From: CAZGLK01 sp964526375
GTDB lineage: Bacteria > Patescibacteriota > Minisyncoccia > JACQLN01
Assembly: GCA_964526375.1 (NCBI GenBank)
Contig: CAZGLK010000011.1
Coordinates: 1-18,985, forward strand
Direction: 5' to 3'
Length of the DNA stretch: 18,985 nucleotides
The notes under the pieces: generated by a model
Told to the model about the DNA's origin: nothing
Seen by the model: only the letters and a program-made list of their open reading frames with translations
Database searches by the model: none
Translations under genes and position numbers: made by a program
Shown: positions 5,753 to 12,581 of the stretch, piece after piece
How positions within the stretch are numbered: the first letter of the stretch is position 1
How the letters are laid out: each line of letters begins with the position of its first letter

Positions 5753-7468
5753 ATGCAAGATAAGATCAAAAAAGCACTATCGGCGGCGGTGCAGTTGCTT
5801 TATCGGGATGTTAAACTGCCCGATTTTTTGGTGGCCGCGCCCGAAAACGCGGAACACGGTGATTACGCCTCCAACATCGCGCTGGCGCTGGCCAAAACTC
5901 TTCGGAGGAATCCTATGGAGGTTGCCGATGAGATAGTAACCGCTCTAAAACAGAAATTGGGAATTGGGAATTGGGAATTGGGAATTAAAATAGCCCCTCC
6001 CGGTTTTATAAATTTTTATCTTACCCAAAAGCAACTGGGTGAGACCTTAAAAGATATACTCAAGAAAAAAGAAAAGTTTGGCCGTGGCCAGCCCAAAAAA
6101 GAGACGATAGTTATTGAGTATTCCTCTCCTAACATCGCTAAGCCCCTGGGCATTCATCATCTGCGGACCACCGTTATTGGCCAAGCTCTGGTAAATGTGC
6201 TTCGCTTTACCGGCTATAAGGCGGTGTCGCTTTCTTTCCCCGGCGACTGGGGCACGCAGTTCGGCCACTTGATTGCCGGCTACAAAAAATGGGGCGACCC
6301 CAAAAAAATTAGACGCAATCCCATAAAAGAACTGCTGAACCTGTACGTGATGTTTTCACAAGCAGCCCAGGGCAATCCGGAGATGATAGACGAAGGCCGA
6401 TTGGAATTTAAAAAACTGGAAGAGGGCAACAAAGAAAACCTGAAATTATGGCGCTGGTTTGCCAAAGAATCATATAAGGATTTTGATCGAATCTACAAAA
6501 TGCTGGGGGTTAAAATTGAACACACCATCGGTGAGAGTTTCTACGAACCCGAACTCAAAAAACTGGTGGACGGGGCCTTGGAAAAAGGCTTAGCCCAAAA
6601 AGGATCTGACGGCTCGGTGGTGATTCCAATCCCCGACAGTCCCACTCCGGAAATAATAAGAAAGTCCGACGGCGCTACAATTTACACCACCAGGGAAGTT
6701 GCGGCCATAAGACACCGCATCAAAAAATGGCAAGCCGACAAAATTTTGTATGTGGCCGCCAATCAACAGACCTTTCACTTGGAACAAGTTTTTAAGTCGG
6801 CCGAGATACTGGGTTTTGCCAAAAAAGATCAGCTGGCCCACGTAAAATTCGGCATGGTGCTGGCCGGCAGCGGCAAGAAATTCGCCACCCGCGAAGGCAA
6901 TCTGATTCCCATGGAGAATGTTTTGAACGAAGCCATATCCAGAGCACTCAAGATTGTTAACCAGCTAAACCCCAAACTGCCGCCAAGAGAAAAACAAAAA
7001 GTAGCCCAAACGGTTGGCATCGGCGCGGTTAAATTTTTTGATTTGTCGCAGAACCGCCTAAGCGACATTGTTTTTGATTGGAACAAAATGCTTAATCTAA
7101 AAGGCGCCTCGGCGCCGTACATTCAATACTCCTACGCCCGCCTAAAAAGTGTTTTAAGAAAAGCCGGTCGGGTAAGTTCTCGGTTTGATCCCAACAATCT
7201 AAAAACGCAGCAGGAGACAGCTTTAATGCGGCACTTGATTCACTTCCCCGAGGTTGTAGCTGACTCGGCCAAACGCTACGAACCCAATCACATCGCCGAA
7301 TTCTTGCTGAAACTGGCCGAAAAAGTAAATCATTTTTACGAGATCACGCCCATTCTTAAAGCCGACCAAGAAGCGCGAGCCGCCCGCTTGGCTTTGGTCA
7401 AAGCCGCAACCATAATTATACAATCGGGCTGTGGGTTGTTGGGGATTGAAGTACCCGAAGGAATGTAA
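5753..7468 (+). CDS. argS: Arginine-tRNA ligase
   Basis: A 571-residue class Ia synthetase that charges tRNA-Arg with arginine in the cytosol. Visible features are the ArgRS N-terminal add-on domain (residues 1-105), the SSPNIAKPLGIHHLRTT block that holds the HIGH motif (here GIHH, the first histidine replaced), SFPGDWGTQFGHLI, the arginine-site strand TIYTTREVAAIRHR, FATREGN in place of KMSKS, and the DALR-type anticodon domain ending in ARLALVKAATIIIQSGCGLLGIEVPEGM. Length is normal. Odd: residues around 68-78 (LGIGNWELGI) are encoded by a tandem heptanucleotide repeat, in the linker between the N-terminal domain's core and its last strand. It follows the tgt remnant and has its own promoter. 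Confidence 0.96.
   Translation: MQDKIKKALSAAVQLLYRDVKLPDFLVAAPENAEHGDYASNIALALAKTLRRNPMEVADEIVTALKQKLGIGNWELGIKIAPPGFINFYLTQKQLGETLKDILKKKEKFGRGQPKKETIVIEYSSPNIAKPLGIHHLRTTVIGQALVNVLRFTGYKAVSLSFPGDWGTQFGHLIAGYKKWGDPKKIRRNPIKELLNLYVMFSQAAQGNPEMIDEGRLEFKKLEEGNKENLKLWRWFAKESYKDFDRIYKMLGVKIEHTIGESFYEPELKKLVDGALEKGLAQKGSDGSVVIPIPDSPTPEIIRKSDGATIYTTREVAAIRHRIKKWQADKILYVAANQQTFHLEQVFKSAEILGFAKKDQLAHVKFGMVLAGSGKKFATREGNLIPMENVLNEAISRALKIVNQLNPKLPPREKQKVAQTVGIGAVKFFDLSQNRLSDIVFDWNKMLNLKGASAPYIQYSYARLKSVLRKAGRVSSRFDPNNLKTQQETALMRHLIHFPEVVADSAKRYEPNHIAEFLLKLAEKVNHFYEITPILKADQEARAARLALVKAATIIIQSGCGLLGIEVPEGM
5955..5986 (+). repeat. Heptanucleotide tandem repeat inside argS
   Basis: Four copies of AATTGGG plus AATT (period 7). 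Since 7 is not a multiple of 3, the three frames are cycled, giving the peptide LGIGNWELGI. A closely related unit (TAATTGG) is found inside the glycosyltransferase gene at 11470-11497. Confidence 0.95.
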
Positions 7469-7472
7469 CCCC

Positions 7473-7749
7473 CCTACTAATTACGAATAGTTACCAATCT
7501 ACTAATAAATCCTGTGATCTGTTAGAATGTTAGAATGATTGGTATATTCGTAAAAATTAGTAATTAGAGATGGTTTCAAAACTCTTTCGTCGCGAAATTT
7601 CAGTTTTTCAGGCGAGACGAGGCAGGCGAGTAAAAAGGATTGAGCCGTAATAGAATTACGGCGAAAGCCTTTTTGCGAAGCCTAACGAAGTCGGAGCCGA
7701 AAAGATGAAATTGCAGCAGAAATGAGTTTTGAAACCATCTCTTAGTAGG
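7473..7749. mobile_element. MITE-like nested inverted repeat
   Basis: The argS-htrA spacer is one nested palindrome. CCTACTAA (7473-7480) pairs with TTAGTAGG (7742-7749). AGAGATGGTTTCAAAACTC (7566-7584) pairs perfectly with 7724-7742 (19 bp). Inside are AAAAAGG (7632-7638) with CCTTTTT (7668-7674) and CCGTAAT-AGA-ATTACGG (7645-7661). The left part contains another imperfect pair, CTAATTACGAATAGTTACCAATC against GATTGGTATATTCGT, around 7477-7560. No protein is encoded. Size, terminal repeats and internal structure resemble a miniature inverted-repeat element; no clear target duplication is visible. Confidence 0.6.
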
Positions 7750-7762
7750 AATAATAAAAAAC

Positions 7763-8812
7763 ATGAATCCTATCGTCCAAGCCATCAAACAAGTCAAACC
7801 AGCGGTGGTAAACATACTTATCACCAAAGAAATACCGGAGGAGCTCTTAAACGCCCTGCCGTTTATAATCCCGGGCGAACTGCCGCCACCCACCAAACCC
7901 AGCCACAACCAGCATGATGCTCTGCCCCAAGAGCATGAACGGGTTAGGGTCGGCGGCGGTTCAGGTTTTATAGTTTCCCACAACGGCATTATTTTAACCA
8001 ATAAGCACGTGGTTCAAGATCCCGAAGCCACCTACACCGTGGCTTTTGAAGACGACCGGAGATTACCGGCCAAAGTTATTGCTCGCGACCCCATAAACGA
8101 CATCGCCATACTCAAAGTTGAAGAAGAGGGCTTGCCCTACGCCCAACTGGCCGACTCGTCTAAAATGGAACTGGGCGAGACTTTAATTGCCATCGGCAAC
8201 ACCTTGGGCGAGTTTAAAAATACGGTTTCGGTGGGCGTGGTCTCGGGGCTGTCGCGCTTTATTTCGGCCCAAAACGAAATGTCGGGCGAGGCCTCTTTCT
8301 TGCGCGGGCTGATTCAAACCGACGCCGCCATAAACCCGGGCAATTCCGGCGGGCCGCTGGTAAACACCGAGGGCAAAGTGGTAGGCATTAATGTGGCCGT
8401 AATACTGGGCGCCCAAAATGTGGGCTTTGCCATTCCCATAAACTCGGCGGCGCGGGACCTGGCCGACATTAAAAAATACGGCCGCATCAGAAAGCCGTTT
8501 TTGGGCGTAAGATATTTGGTTATAAACAAAGACATCAAAGACAAACTCAAACTGCCCGCAGAAACGGGCGCCTATGTTATTAAAGAAAACGCGCCCGGCG
8601 ATGAAGCCGTGGTAAAAAACAGCCCGGCCCATAAAGCCGGTCTACTGGAAAAAGACATTATTTTGGAGTTTAACAATGTGAAGCTCACCAGCGAAAACAA
8701 TCTGCAGGATGTTTTGGAAAACTGCAAAATCGGCGAAAAAATCGGCCTAAAAGTTTTGCGCGCCGGTGAGGAAAAAATGCTGGACCTGGTGCTGGAAGAG
8801 AGGAAATTCTAG
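7763..8812 (+). CDS. HtrA/Do-type serine protease with one PDZ domain
   Basis: A trypsin-fold protease followed by a PDZ domain. The catalytic triad is visible: His in LTNKHVV, Asp in DPINDIAILKV, Ser in INPGNSGGPLV. The oxyanion and substrate loops are intact (GSGFIVSHNGIILTN). The PDZ domain spans about residues 245-345 (FLGVRYLVINKDIK through KAGLLEKDIILEFN). Known: HtrA proteins degrade or hold misfolded envelope proteins and are normally exported or membrane-anchored. Odd: there is no signal peptide or membrane segment; the protein starts directly at VKPAVVNI, the beginning of the protease domain. An insert (LNALPFIIPGELPPPTKPSH) lies in the first loop. The start is 14 bases from a MITE-like repeat; upstream in-frame codons offer no other start before a stop at 7730. 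AGGA at 7747 is a weak, distant Shine-Dalgarno. Confidence 0.93.
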   Translation: MNPIVQAIKQVKPAVVNILITKEIPEELLNALPFIIPGELPPPTKPSHNQHDALPQEHERVRVGGGSGFIVSHNGIILTNKHVVQDPEATYTVAFEDDRRLPAKVIARDPINDIAILKVEEEGLPYAQLADSSKMELGETLIAIGNTLGEFKNTVSVGVVSGLSRFISAQNEMSGEASFLRGLIQTDAAINPGNSGGPLVNTEGKVVGINVAVILGAQNVGFAIPINSAARDLADIKKYGRIRKPFLGVRYLVINKDIKDKLKLPAETGAYVIKENAPGDEAVVKNSPAHKAGLLEKDIILEFNNVKLTSENNLQDVLENCKIGEKIGLKVLRAGEEKMLDLVLEERKF

Positions 8813-8830
8813 CAACCATAAAAATTACAA

Positions 8831-8861
8831 AAAGCCTAGCTTCCCAAGGAAGCTAGGCTTT
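8831..8861. terminator. Bidirectional terminator between htrA and glycosylase gene
   Basis: AAAGCCTAGCTTCC / GGAAGCTAGGCTTT form a perfect 14-bp stem with a three-base loop (CAA). On the minus strand it is followed by TTTTTGTAATTTTT, a good Rho-independent tail for the glycosylase gene; on the plus strand the tail is weaker (TTTGAATATATT). It sits between convergent genes. Confidence 0.85.
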
Positions 8862-8874
8862 GAATATATTAAAG

Positions 8875-8912
8875 TCCGCGTTTATCCGCGTTTTGATTTG
8901 CGTGGATCCGCG
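8875..8912 (-). repeat. TCCGCG repeat forming the end of the glycosylase gene
   Basis: TCCGCG occurs at 8875, 8885 and 8907, in a pattern common as dispersed intergenic repeat DNA. The stop codon of the glycosylase falls within it and its last codons are read from it, so the original stop was probably lost and the frame extended into repeat DNA. Confidence 0.6.
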
Positions 8913-9421
8913 GTAAGAAACCGCCAAGGCCAATTTTTGGATTCGCCGGCGTAGTCAACCCCCACCCTTCTCAAAACTTGAATCTTAGAACTTGAAACTT
9001 TAATCCCGTGATCTTCCACCCACAGCTCCTTGCCCAGCATTTGATTGTTAAGCTTACGATCTACCTGAAGATATTTGCAAACCTTACCGGGACCATTTAC
9101 GCCCTCAACCGCCCTTATCAAAACTGCCGCCGGATAATCTTTCTTCTCTGTAACCAGATTTAGGCAATGATACATGCCGTAGATAAGATAAACATAGATG
9201 GTGCCCGGCGGACTAAACATAACCTCGGTGCGCTTGGTGCGGCCCTTATGCGCATGAGAGGCCTGGTCGTTAAAACCTCTATAGGCCTCGGTTTCGATTA
9301 TTCGGGCCGAGATAACTTGGCCGTCCGGCAACCGCCGGCACAAATACTTGCCCAAAAGATTTTTAGCGACCAAGGGAGTGTTTTTGGCAAAAAAGTCTGG
9401 GCCTAATTTAGGATAATTCAT
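8882..9421 (-). CDS. DNA-3-methyladenine glycosylase (MPG/AAG family)
   Basis: A 179-residue member of the mammalian-type alkyladenine DNA glycosylase family, which removes alkylated purines to begin base excision repair. Visible features are FFAKNTPLVAKNLLGKYL, IIETEAYRGFNDQASHAHKG (catalytic Glu in ETEAY), TKRTEVMFSPPGTIYVYLIYGMYHCLNLVTE (DNA-intercalating Tyr region), AVLIRAVEG, NGPGKVCKYLQVD, and the closing RVGVDYAGESKNWPWRF. The last ten codons after PWRF (LTADPRKSKRG) come from a TCCGCG repeat and are probably not part of the conserved fold. Monocistronic, convergent with htrA. Confidence 0.93.
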   Translation of the reverse strand: MNYPKLGPDFFAKNTPLVAKNLLGKYLCRRLPDGQVISARIIETEAYRGFNDQASHAHKGRTKRTEVMFSPPGTIYVYLIYGMYHCLNLVTEKKDYPAAVLIRAVEGVNGPGKVCKYLQVDRKLNNQMLGKELWVEDHGIKVSSSKIQVLRRVGVDYAGESKNWPWRFLTADPRKSKRG

Positions 9422-9458
9422 GTTTTATGCTTTGAATTACGAAACGAGCCAGTTTTGT

Positions 9459-9502
9459 GTTTGACCTGCCACGTTGGGGGCTCTTAACGTGGCAGGTCAA
9501 AC
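9459..9502. repeat. 17-bp perfect inverted repeat
   Basis: GTTTGACCTGCCACGTT (9459-9475) pairs with 9486-9502 around a ten-base loop, GGGGGCTCTT. TTATTTTG follows on the plus strand. It lies 38 bases upstream of the glycosylase start in a stretch with no gene (9422-9781). Could be an operator, a terminator for leftward or rightward readthrough, or the first unit of the palindrome block that follows. Confidence 0.75.
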
Positions 9503-9642
9503 TTATTTTGCCGCCCGTAATACCCCTCCGACCCGAGTCGGAGGGGATGGAGGGCTTTTAAAATGCTGTCGGCGGAGCCGACACCTTGCAAGCTGAACCC
9601 GCCCCGATACCCCGCCCCTTGGGGCGGGGTCGGGTTCATTTT
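9503..9642. repeat. Modular palindrome block, copy 1
   Basis: Contains CCCCTCCGAC-CCGA-GTCGGAGGGG (9523-9546), TGTCGGC-GGA-GCCGACA (9567-9583), and GAACCCG (9595-9601) with CGGGTTC (9631-9637) enclosing CCCCGCCCC-TT-GGGGCGGGG. The first 24 bases (9503-9526) and the last 35 (9608-9642) recur exactly, fused together, at 16321-16373. No gene is visible. Confidence 0.85.
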
Positions 9643-9686
9643 CTGCATTTCGTAACTCAAGGTTTATGGTATCAGAAAATTAAAAA

Positions 9687-9727
9687 CCCCGCACACGTTT
9701 TATTGTTATGCGCGGGGCTTGTTTTTT
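9687..9727 (-). terminator. Terminator for the 9782-10411 gene
   Basis: CCCCGC (9687-9692) and GCGGGG (9712-9717) form the stem base. Read on the minus strand the hairpin is followed by TTTTTAATTTT; on the plus strand by CTTGTTTTTT, so it could stop both strands. It lies about 55 bases past the stop of the leftward hypothetical gene. Confidence 0.7.
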
Positions 9728-9781
9728 CAAGGACAAAAGCCAAAGGGTCTAAGCGCGCCAAGGACTAATGTCCAAGATTCG

Positions 9782-10411
9782 CTACTTGCTAAGACAGAAG
9801 ACGATCTCGTCCTCAAGATCCCAGCGGCGGCCGGGGCGGGCATAGCGCGCGTTCAGCCAGCGCCTGCCACCATCGTCCCGGAGGACATCGAAGATGTTCG
9901 GATCGCCATCGGAGTCGGTAATCGGCTCCATGGCAACCCAGTACCATGTGCGCTTGGGCTGGTCTTTGTCTACAAGCCGAAGATGCGGCCCGACCTCGGC
10001 GGGGCAGAGATCACCCACCTCTTTGATTCTGTCAAAAAGCTTAGTGGTCGTAGGTGTTTCGTTAAAACCAAAACCTCTAACCTTGACCCGAGCCAATGAA
10101 ACCTCGTGCGGCTCCGGCGCTGTAACAAACTCGGGCTTGGACATGATGTCCTTGGCCCAGTTTGACAGATAGAAACCATCTCCGAGCCGCCTCACCAACT
10201 CGTCTTTGGAGACACCGCCGATGGTGAGGGTGCGCCAGACATCAAATGTCGTTATTCCCCACGGATTCTCCTTGCGCAGAAATTTCTTGGTGGCCTCCAC
10301 CCATTCAGGGTCCGCGAGCTTCGCGAGGTGGTCGCAGACGATCCCCAAGGTAGATTCCGGGAGCGTCACGAGTTGCCTCACCGCAATGCCGAGCATATCT
10401 TTTTTAGACAT
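9782..10411 (-). CDS. Conserved hypothetical protein
   Basis: A 209-residue soluble protein with no signal peptide, membrane segment or motif I can name. Seen: a helical N-terminal region (MLGIAVRQLVTLPESTLGIVCDHL), a block WVEATKKFLRKENPWGITTFDVWRTLTIGG, and a basic C-terminal third (RRWLNARYARPGRRW). The WGITTFDVWRT block looks like one I have seen in other Patescibacteria hypotheticals; that is memory, not a search. GC content is higher than its neighbours. AAAGGAG (minus strand, 10418-10424) lies six bases before the ATG, one of the few strong Shine-Dalgarno sequences here, suggesting a gene acquired from elsewhere or translated by a leadered route. Confidence 0.75.
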   Translation of the reverse strand: MSKKDMLGIAVRQLVTLPESTLGIVCDHLAKLADPEWVEATKKFLRKENPWGITTFDVWRTLTIGGVSKDELVRRLGDGFYLSNWAKDIMSKPEFVTAPEPHEVSLARVKVRGFGFNETPTTTKLFDRIKEVGDLCPAEVGPHLRLVDKDQPKRTWYWVAMEPITDSDGDPNIFDVLRDDGGRRWLNARYARPGRRWDLEDEIVFCLSK

Positions 10412-10529
10412 GGTCAGCTCCTTTCTTTTCTTTGATTTTTGGCTTGTTTTAGCCAGCCCACGCCTTGTGGGGCGCTAAAAAAGCCAATTTTAAGGTACAA
10501 AACAAGTGTAGCAGATGGTCAAATTAAAG
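10412..10529 (-). promoter_or_regulatory. Leader and spacer upstream of the 9782-10411 gene
   Basis: 118 bases containing the Shine-Dalgarno (10418-10424) and a hairpin (AGCC...GCCCAC-GCCTT-GTGGGGC region, 10450-10475). No clear -10/-35 pair was found. Confidence 0.35.
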
Positions 10530-10583
10530 TCAAGATTTATAAACCCAATCGGTCTTTTCGGCCATTTCCTTAATGGTCATCTT
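10530..10583 (-). pseudogene. Stub of a glycosyltransferase 3' end
   Basis: On the minus strand this reads KMTIKEMAEKTDWVYKS and a stop. The end of the intact glycosyltransferase 580 bases away reads FETMAEKTDWVYRI and a stop. Bases 10538-10565 match 11118-11145 at 27 of 28 positions, after which the sequences diverge. An in-frame stop lies just before it, so only the tail survives. It is the far boundary of the toxin-antitoxin cassette and parallels the tgt stub at 2624. Confidence 0.75.
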
Positions 10584-10589
10584 CCAACT

Positions 10590-10859
10590 TTACATAAATT
10601 TTTTATAAACACTGCCCCGATGATCAACGCCATAAAGAGTGATTTCCTTCTTTGCGTCATCAACCCAAAACAAAACTCGCCAGTCACCCACCCGATATTT
10701 CTTCAAGCCTTTTAGATTATGCGGTAAGTGCGCCACTGTTTCGGCCAAATGGGGGTTTTTGGCGAGGTACTCTATTTTCTCAACCACCCTTTTAGCTATA
10801 GGGCGGTCCAAACTTTTTAAATCCCTCTCGAAAGTGGGGGTTGGATTAAGTTTATACAC
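10590..10859 (-). CDS. RelE/ParE-type toxin
   Basis: An 89-residue protein with the RelE/ParE fold: FERDLKSLDRPIAKRVVEKIEYLAKNP (two helices), then LPHNLKGLKKYRVGDWRVLFWVDDAKKEITLYGVDHRGSVYK (beta sheet). The pattern KGLKKYRVGDWRVLFWV followed by HRGSVYK fits RelE-like mRNA interferases, but ParE gyrase poisons share this fold and cannot be excluded. It starts with GTG and overlaps the antitoxin's end by eight bases, so the two are coupled. Confidence 0.88.
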   Translation of the reverse strand: MYKLNPTPTFERDLKSLDRPIAKRVVEKIEYLAKNPHLAETVAHLPHNLKGLKKYRVGDWRVLFWVDDAKKEITLYGVDHRGSVYKKFM

Positions 10860-11076
10860 GCAATTCCTTTTTTAAAGATTCCCAACTTCCAACCTTGCCT
10901 TTTTTGTGCTCACGCCGAGCTCTATTCATTTTCGCGATGAATTTCTTATCCGAGACCATAATAAAATCATCAAATTTATCAACAAACTCGCCCCATTTTT
11001 TATGGGCTTCTGCCATAGAATCAAAAACTTCCTTTGGCACCGTTACGACTGAAGATTGTCTTGTGATGCTATTCAT
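10852..11076 (-). CDS. Antitoxin for the RelE/ParE toxin
   Basis: A 74-residue protein, first gene of the pair. The N-terminal half (SVVTVPKEVFDSMAEAHKKWGEF) resembles the beginning of a ribbon-helix-helix or Phd-like DNA-binding domain, and the charged C-terminus (RARREHKKGKVGSWESLKKELRV) is the likely toxin-wrapping tail. The type is inferred chiefly from size, order and the eight-base overlap. TAGTAT lies nine bases before its ATG, a possible -10 box for a near-leaderless message. Confidence 0.78.
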   Translation of the reverse strand: MNSITRQSSVVTVPKEVFDSMAEAHKKWGEFVDKFDDFIMVSDKKFIAKMNRARREHKKGKVGSWESLKKELRV

Positions 11077-11109
11077 AATCTAAAATACTATCAAATGTAA
11101 ATAAAGCGG

Positions 11110-12273
11110 TCAAATTCTATAAACCCAATCGGTTTTTTCGGCCATGGTTTCAAAATCAAACCTGCCGGCAGTGCTTTTTTTAAGACCGGCAGCCAGTTTC
11201 CGGGCCAGCGCGGGATTATCAATTAAATCAGCCACCGCCCGCGCCAGCGCGGGCGGGTTTTTAGGTTCCACCAAAATACCCGACTTGCCGTTTTCAATCG
11301 CCTCGCCCATCCCACCAACATTTGTGGAGACAACCGGAATACCAGCTATACCGGCCTCCAAAACGGCATAGGGAAACCCCTCTTTAACGGAGCTGATAAC
11401 CATGGCATCAAAAGCACTTAAATACTTTGAAGCCTCGGCGATATCGCCCACAAGAAACACAGAGTCTTGTAATTGGTAATTGGTAATTAGTAATTGGATA
11501 TTGTTGCGTTCCGGTCCATCTCCAAAAACAATCGCGACGATGTCTTCACCCGGCAATTTCTCTTTCAACTCTTTGACGGCTTCAACCAAATAAGCCAGCC
11601 CTTTGGTGGCATATAGACGGCCCAGATTGACCAGCATAAAGGCGCTGTTTGAAACCGGCCGCCTAATCAGTTGGGCGATCTGCGGCCTAGCCTCGTGCCG
11701 AGGCAAAAAAGCTGATTGGGGCAAGCCGTTGTAAATAACAAAAAGCTTTCTTGGTGGCGCGATTTTATATTTTAGCGCTAGATTAAAATCATCCCGTGAA
11801 ACACAAATGATTCTGTCTTGAAATCCGGCCGCCAGCCAAGACAAACAAGTTGCGGCAAATCGCGCCAAACGCGACATATCCTCCTTAAACACCCAGCCGT
11901 GGGCCGTAAAAACAACCCTAGGCACCCGAGCCACAAAAGCGGCGAGGCCGCCCAACAAGCCCATTTTAGAGCTATTCAAATGAACCACATCGGGGCGATT
12001 GCGGCGGAGCAGTTTAATCAAATCAAGAACCGTCAAAAGATCACCGACAAGACTGACTTCCCGGCTCAAAGATTTTAGGTGATAAGTCTGTATCTTTTCT
12101 ATAGCCAGCCTCTTAAACAAATCACCTTCCGGATCTCCGCCAACAGCCACCGAGACTTCATAATCAACCCGGCCGCTAAAATACCTGGCTAGATCAAAAA
12201 CATACTTCTGCGCCCCGCCCACCACGCCTTGGGTTATTACAAAAATAAGCTTTTTTCTGTTATAGTTTTCCAT
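11110..12273 (-). CDS. GT4-family glycosyltransferase
   Basis: A 387-residue GT-B fold retaining transferase that moves a sugar from a nucleotide donor, probably in cell-surface polysaccharide or glycolipid synthesis. Visible features are GGAQKYVFDLARYF (N-terminal loop), DVVHLNSSKMGLLGG, VFTAHGWVF, NLGRLYATKGLAYLVEAV, FGDGPERN, SSVKEGFPYAVLEAGIAGIPVVSTNVGGMGE with the E-x7-E catalytic motif, and SGILVEPKNPPALARAV. No membrane segment. Odd: ITNYQLQ after GPERNNIQLL is encoded by a heptanucleotide tandem repeat. Its 3' end recurs as a stub at 10530-10583 beyond the toxin-antitoxin pair. Confidence 0.94.
   Translation of the reverse strand: MENYNRKKLIFVITQGVVGGAQKYVFDLARYFSGRVDYEVSVAVGGDPEGDLFKRLAIEKIQTYHLKSLSREVSLVGDLLTVLDLIKLLRRNRPDVVHLNSSKMGLLGGLAAFVARVPRVVFTAHGWVFKEDMSRLARFAATCLSWLAAGFQDRIICVSRDDFNLALKYKIAPPRKLFVIYNGLPQSAFLPRHEARPQIAQLIRRPVSNSAFMLVNLGRLYATKGLAYLVEAVKELKEKLPGEDIVAIVFGDGPERNNIQLLITNYQLQDSVFLVGDIAEASKYLSAFDAMVISSVKEGFPYAVLEAGIAGIPVVSTNVGGMGEAIENGKSGILVEPKNPPALARAVADLIDNPALARKLAAGLKKSTAGRFDFETMAEKTDWVYRI
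11470..11497 (-). repeat. Heptanucleotide tandem repeat inside the glycosyltransferase
   Basis: Four units on the plus strand: TAATTGG, TAATTGG, TAATTAG, TAATTGG. On the coding strand they yield ITNYQL, between the donor-binding GDGPER strand and the next helix. The unit is one base away from the AATTGGG repeat in argS. Confidence 0.93.
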
Positions 12274-12360
12274 CTTCTATCTGATACTAACACACCCCAG
12301 ATGACTTTTGTATTACGATTGATCGGATTGATCGGTACGTCCAGAATACTCAAATAAACT

Positions 12361-12464
12361 ACCTCGCAGCAAGCCCTGCCTGCCGGCAGGCAGGTGCGAG
12401 GTATTGAAGGTAATCCTTCGACTCGCTTCGCCTCGGCCTGAGCCCTGTCGAAGGCTCGCTCAGG
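12361..12464. repeat. Compound palindromes in the glycosyltransferase leader
   Basis: ACCTCGCA (12361-12368) pairs with TGCGAGGT (12395-12402) around the perfect 20-bp palindrome 12375-12394 (CCTGCCTGCC and its complement). Next to it CCTTCGAC (12415-12422) pairs with GTCGAAGG (12447-12454), and CCTGAGC (12437-12443) pairs with GCTCAGG (12458-12464); these two stems interlock as an H-type pseudoknot would. The surrounding 12274-12535 contains no gene I can support. Confidence 0.7.
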
Positions 12465-12535
12465 ATATTTTAGCCTTCTGTACGGTAACCTCATAGCAAG
12501 CTCTGATGTATTGTTGGCTAAAATAAAAACACCAA

Positions 12536-12569
12536 AACATTCTTACATTCTGCAGAATATGAGAATGTT
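12536..12569. promoter_or_regulatory. 34-bp palindrome, copy 1 (after nuclease)
   Basis: AACATTCT..., core ATTCTGCAGAAT, ...AGAATGTT, centred at 12552/12553. It holds four CATTCT-type half-sites at eight-base spacing. It begins 13 bases past the nuclease stop and, on the minus strand, is followed by TTTTGGTGTTTTTATTTT, so it may double as a terminator. Related copies at 13418 and 13749. Confidence 0.75.
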
Positions 12570-12581
12570 GTTATATGTATT

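Noticed and set aside
8183..8632. 149-codon minus-strand frame inside htrA
   Set aside because: A shadow of the high-confidence protease gene; no motif or start context.
9459..9642. CRISPR array
   Set aside because: The inverted repeats differ from one another; there are no regularly spaced direct repeats and no cas genes.
9719..10099. 126-codon plus-strand frame opposite the hypothetical gene
   Set aside because: The minus-strand frame is longer, has a Shine-Dalgarno and a protein-like composition.
12237..12494. 85-codon minus-strand frame across the glycosyltransferase leader
   Set aside because: It is built from palindromes and low-complexity sequence and overlaps the real gene's start.
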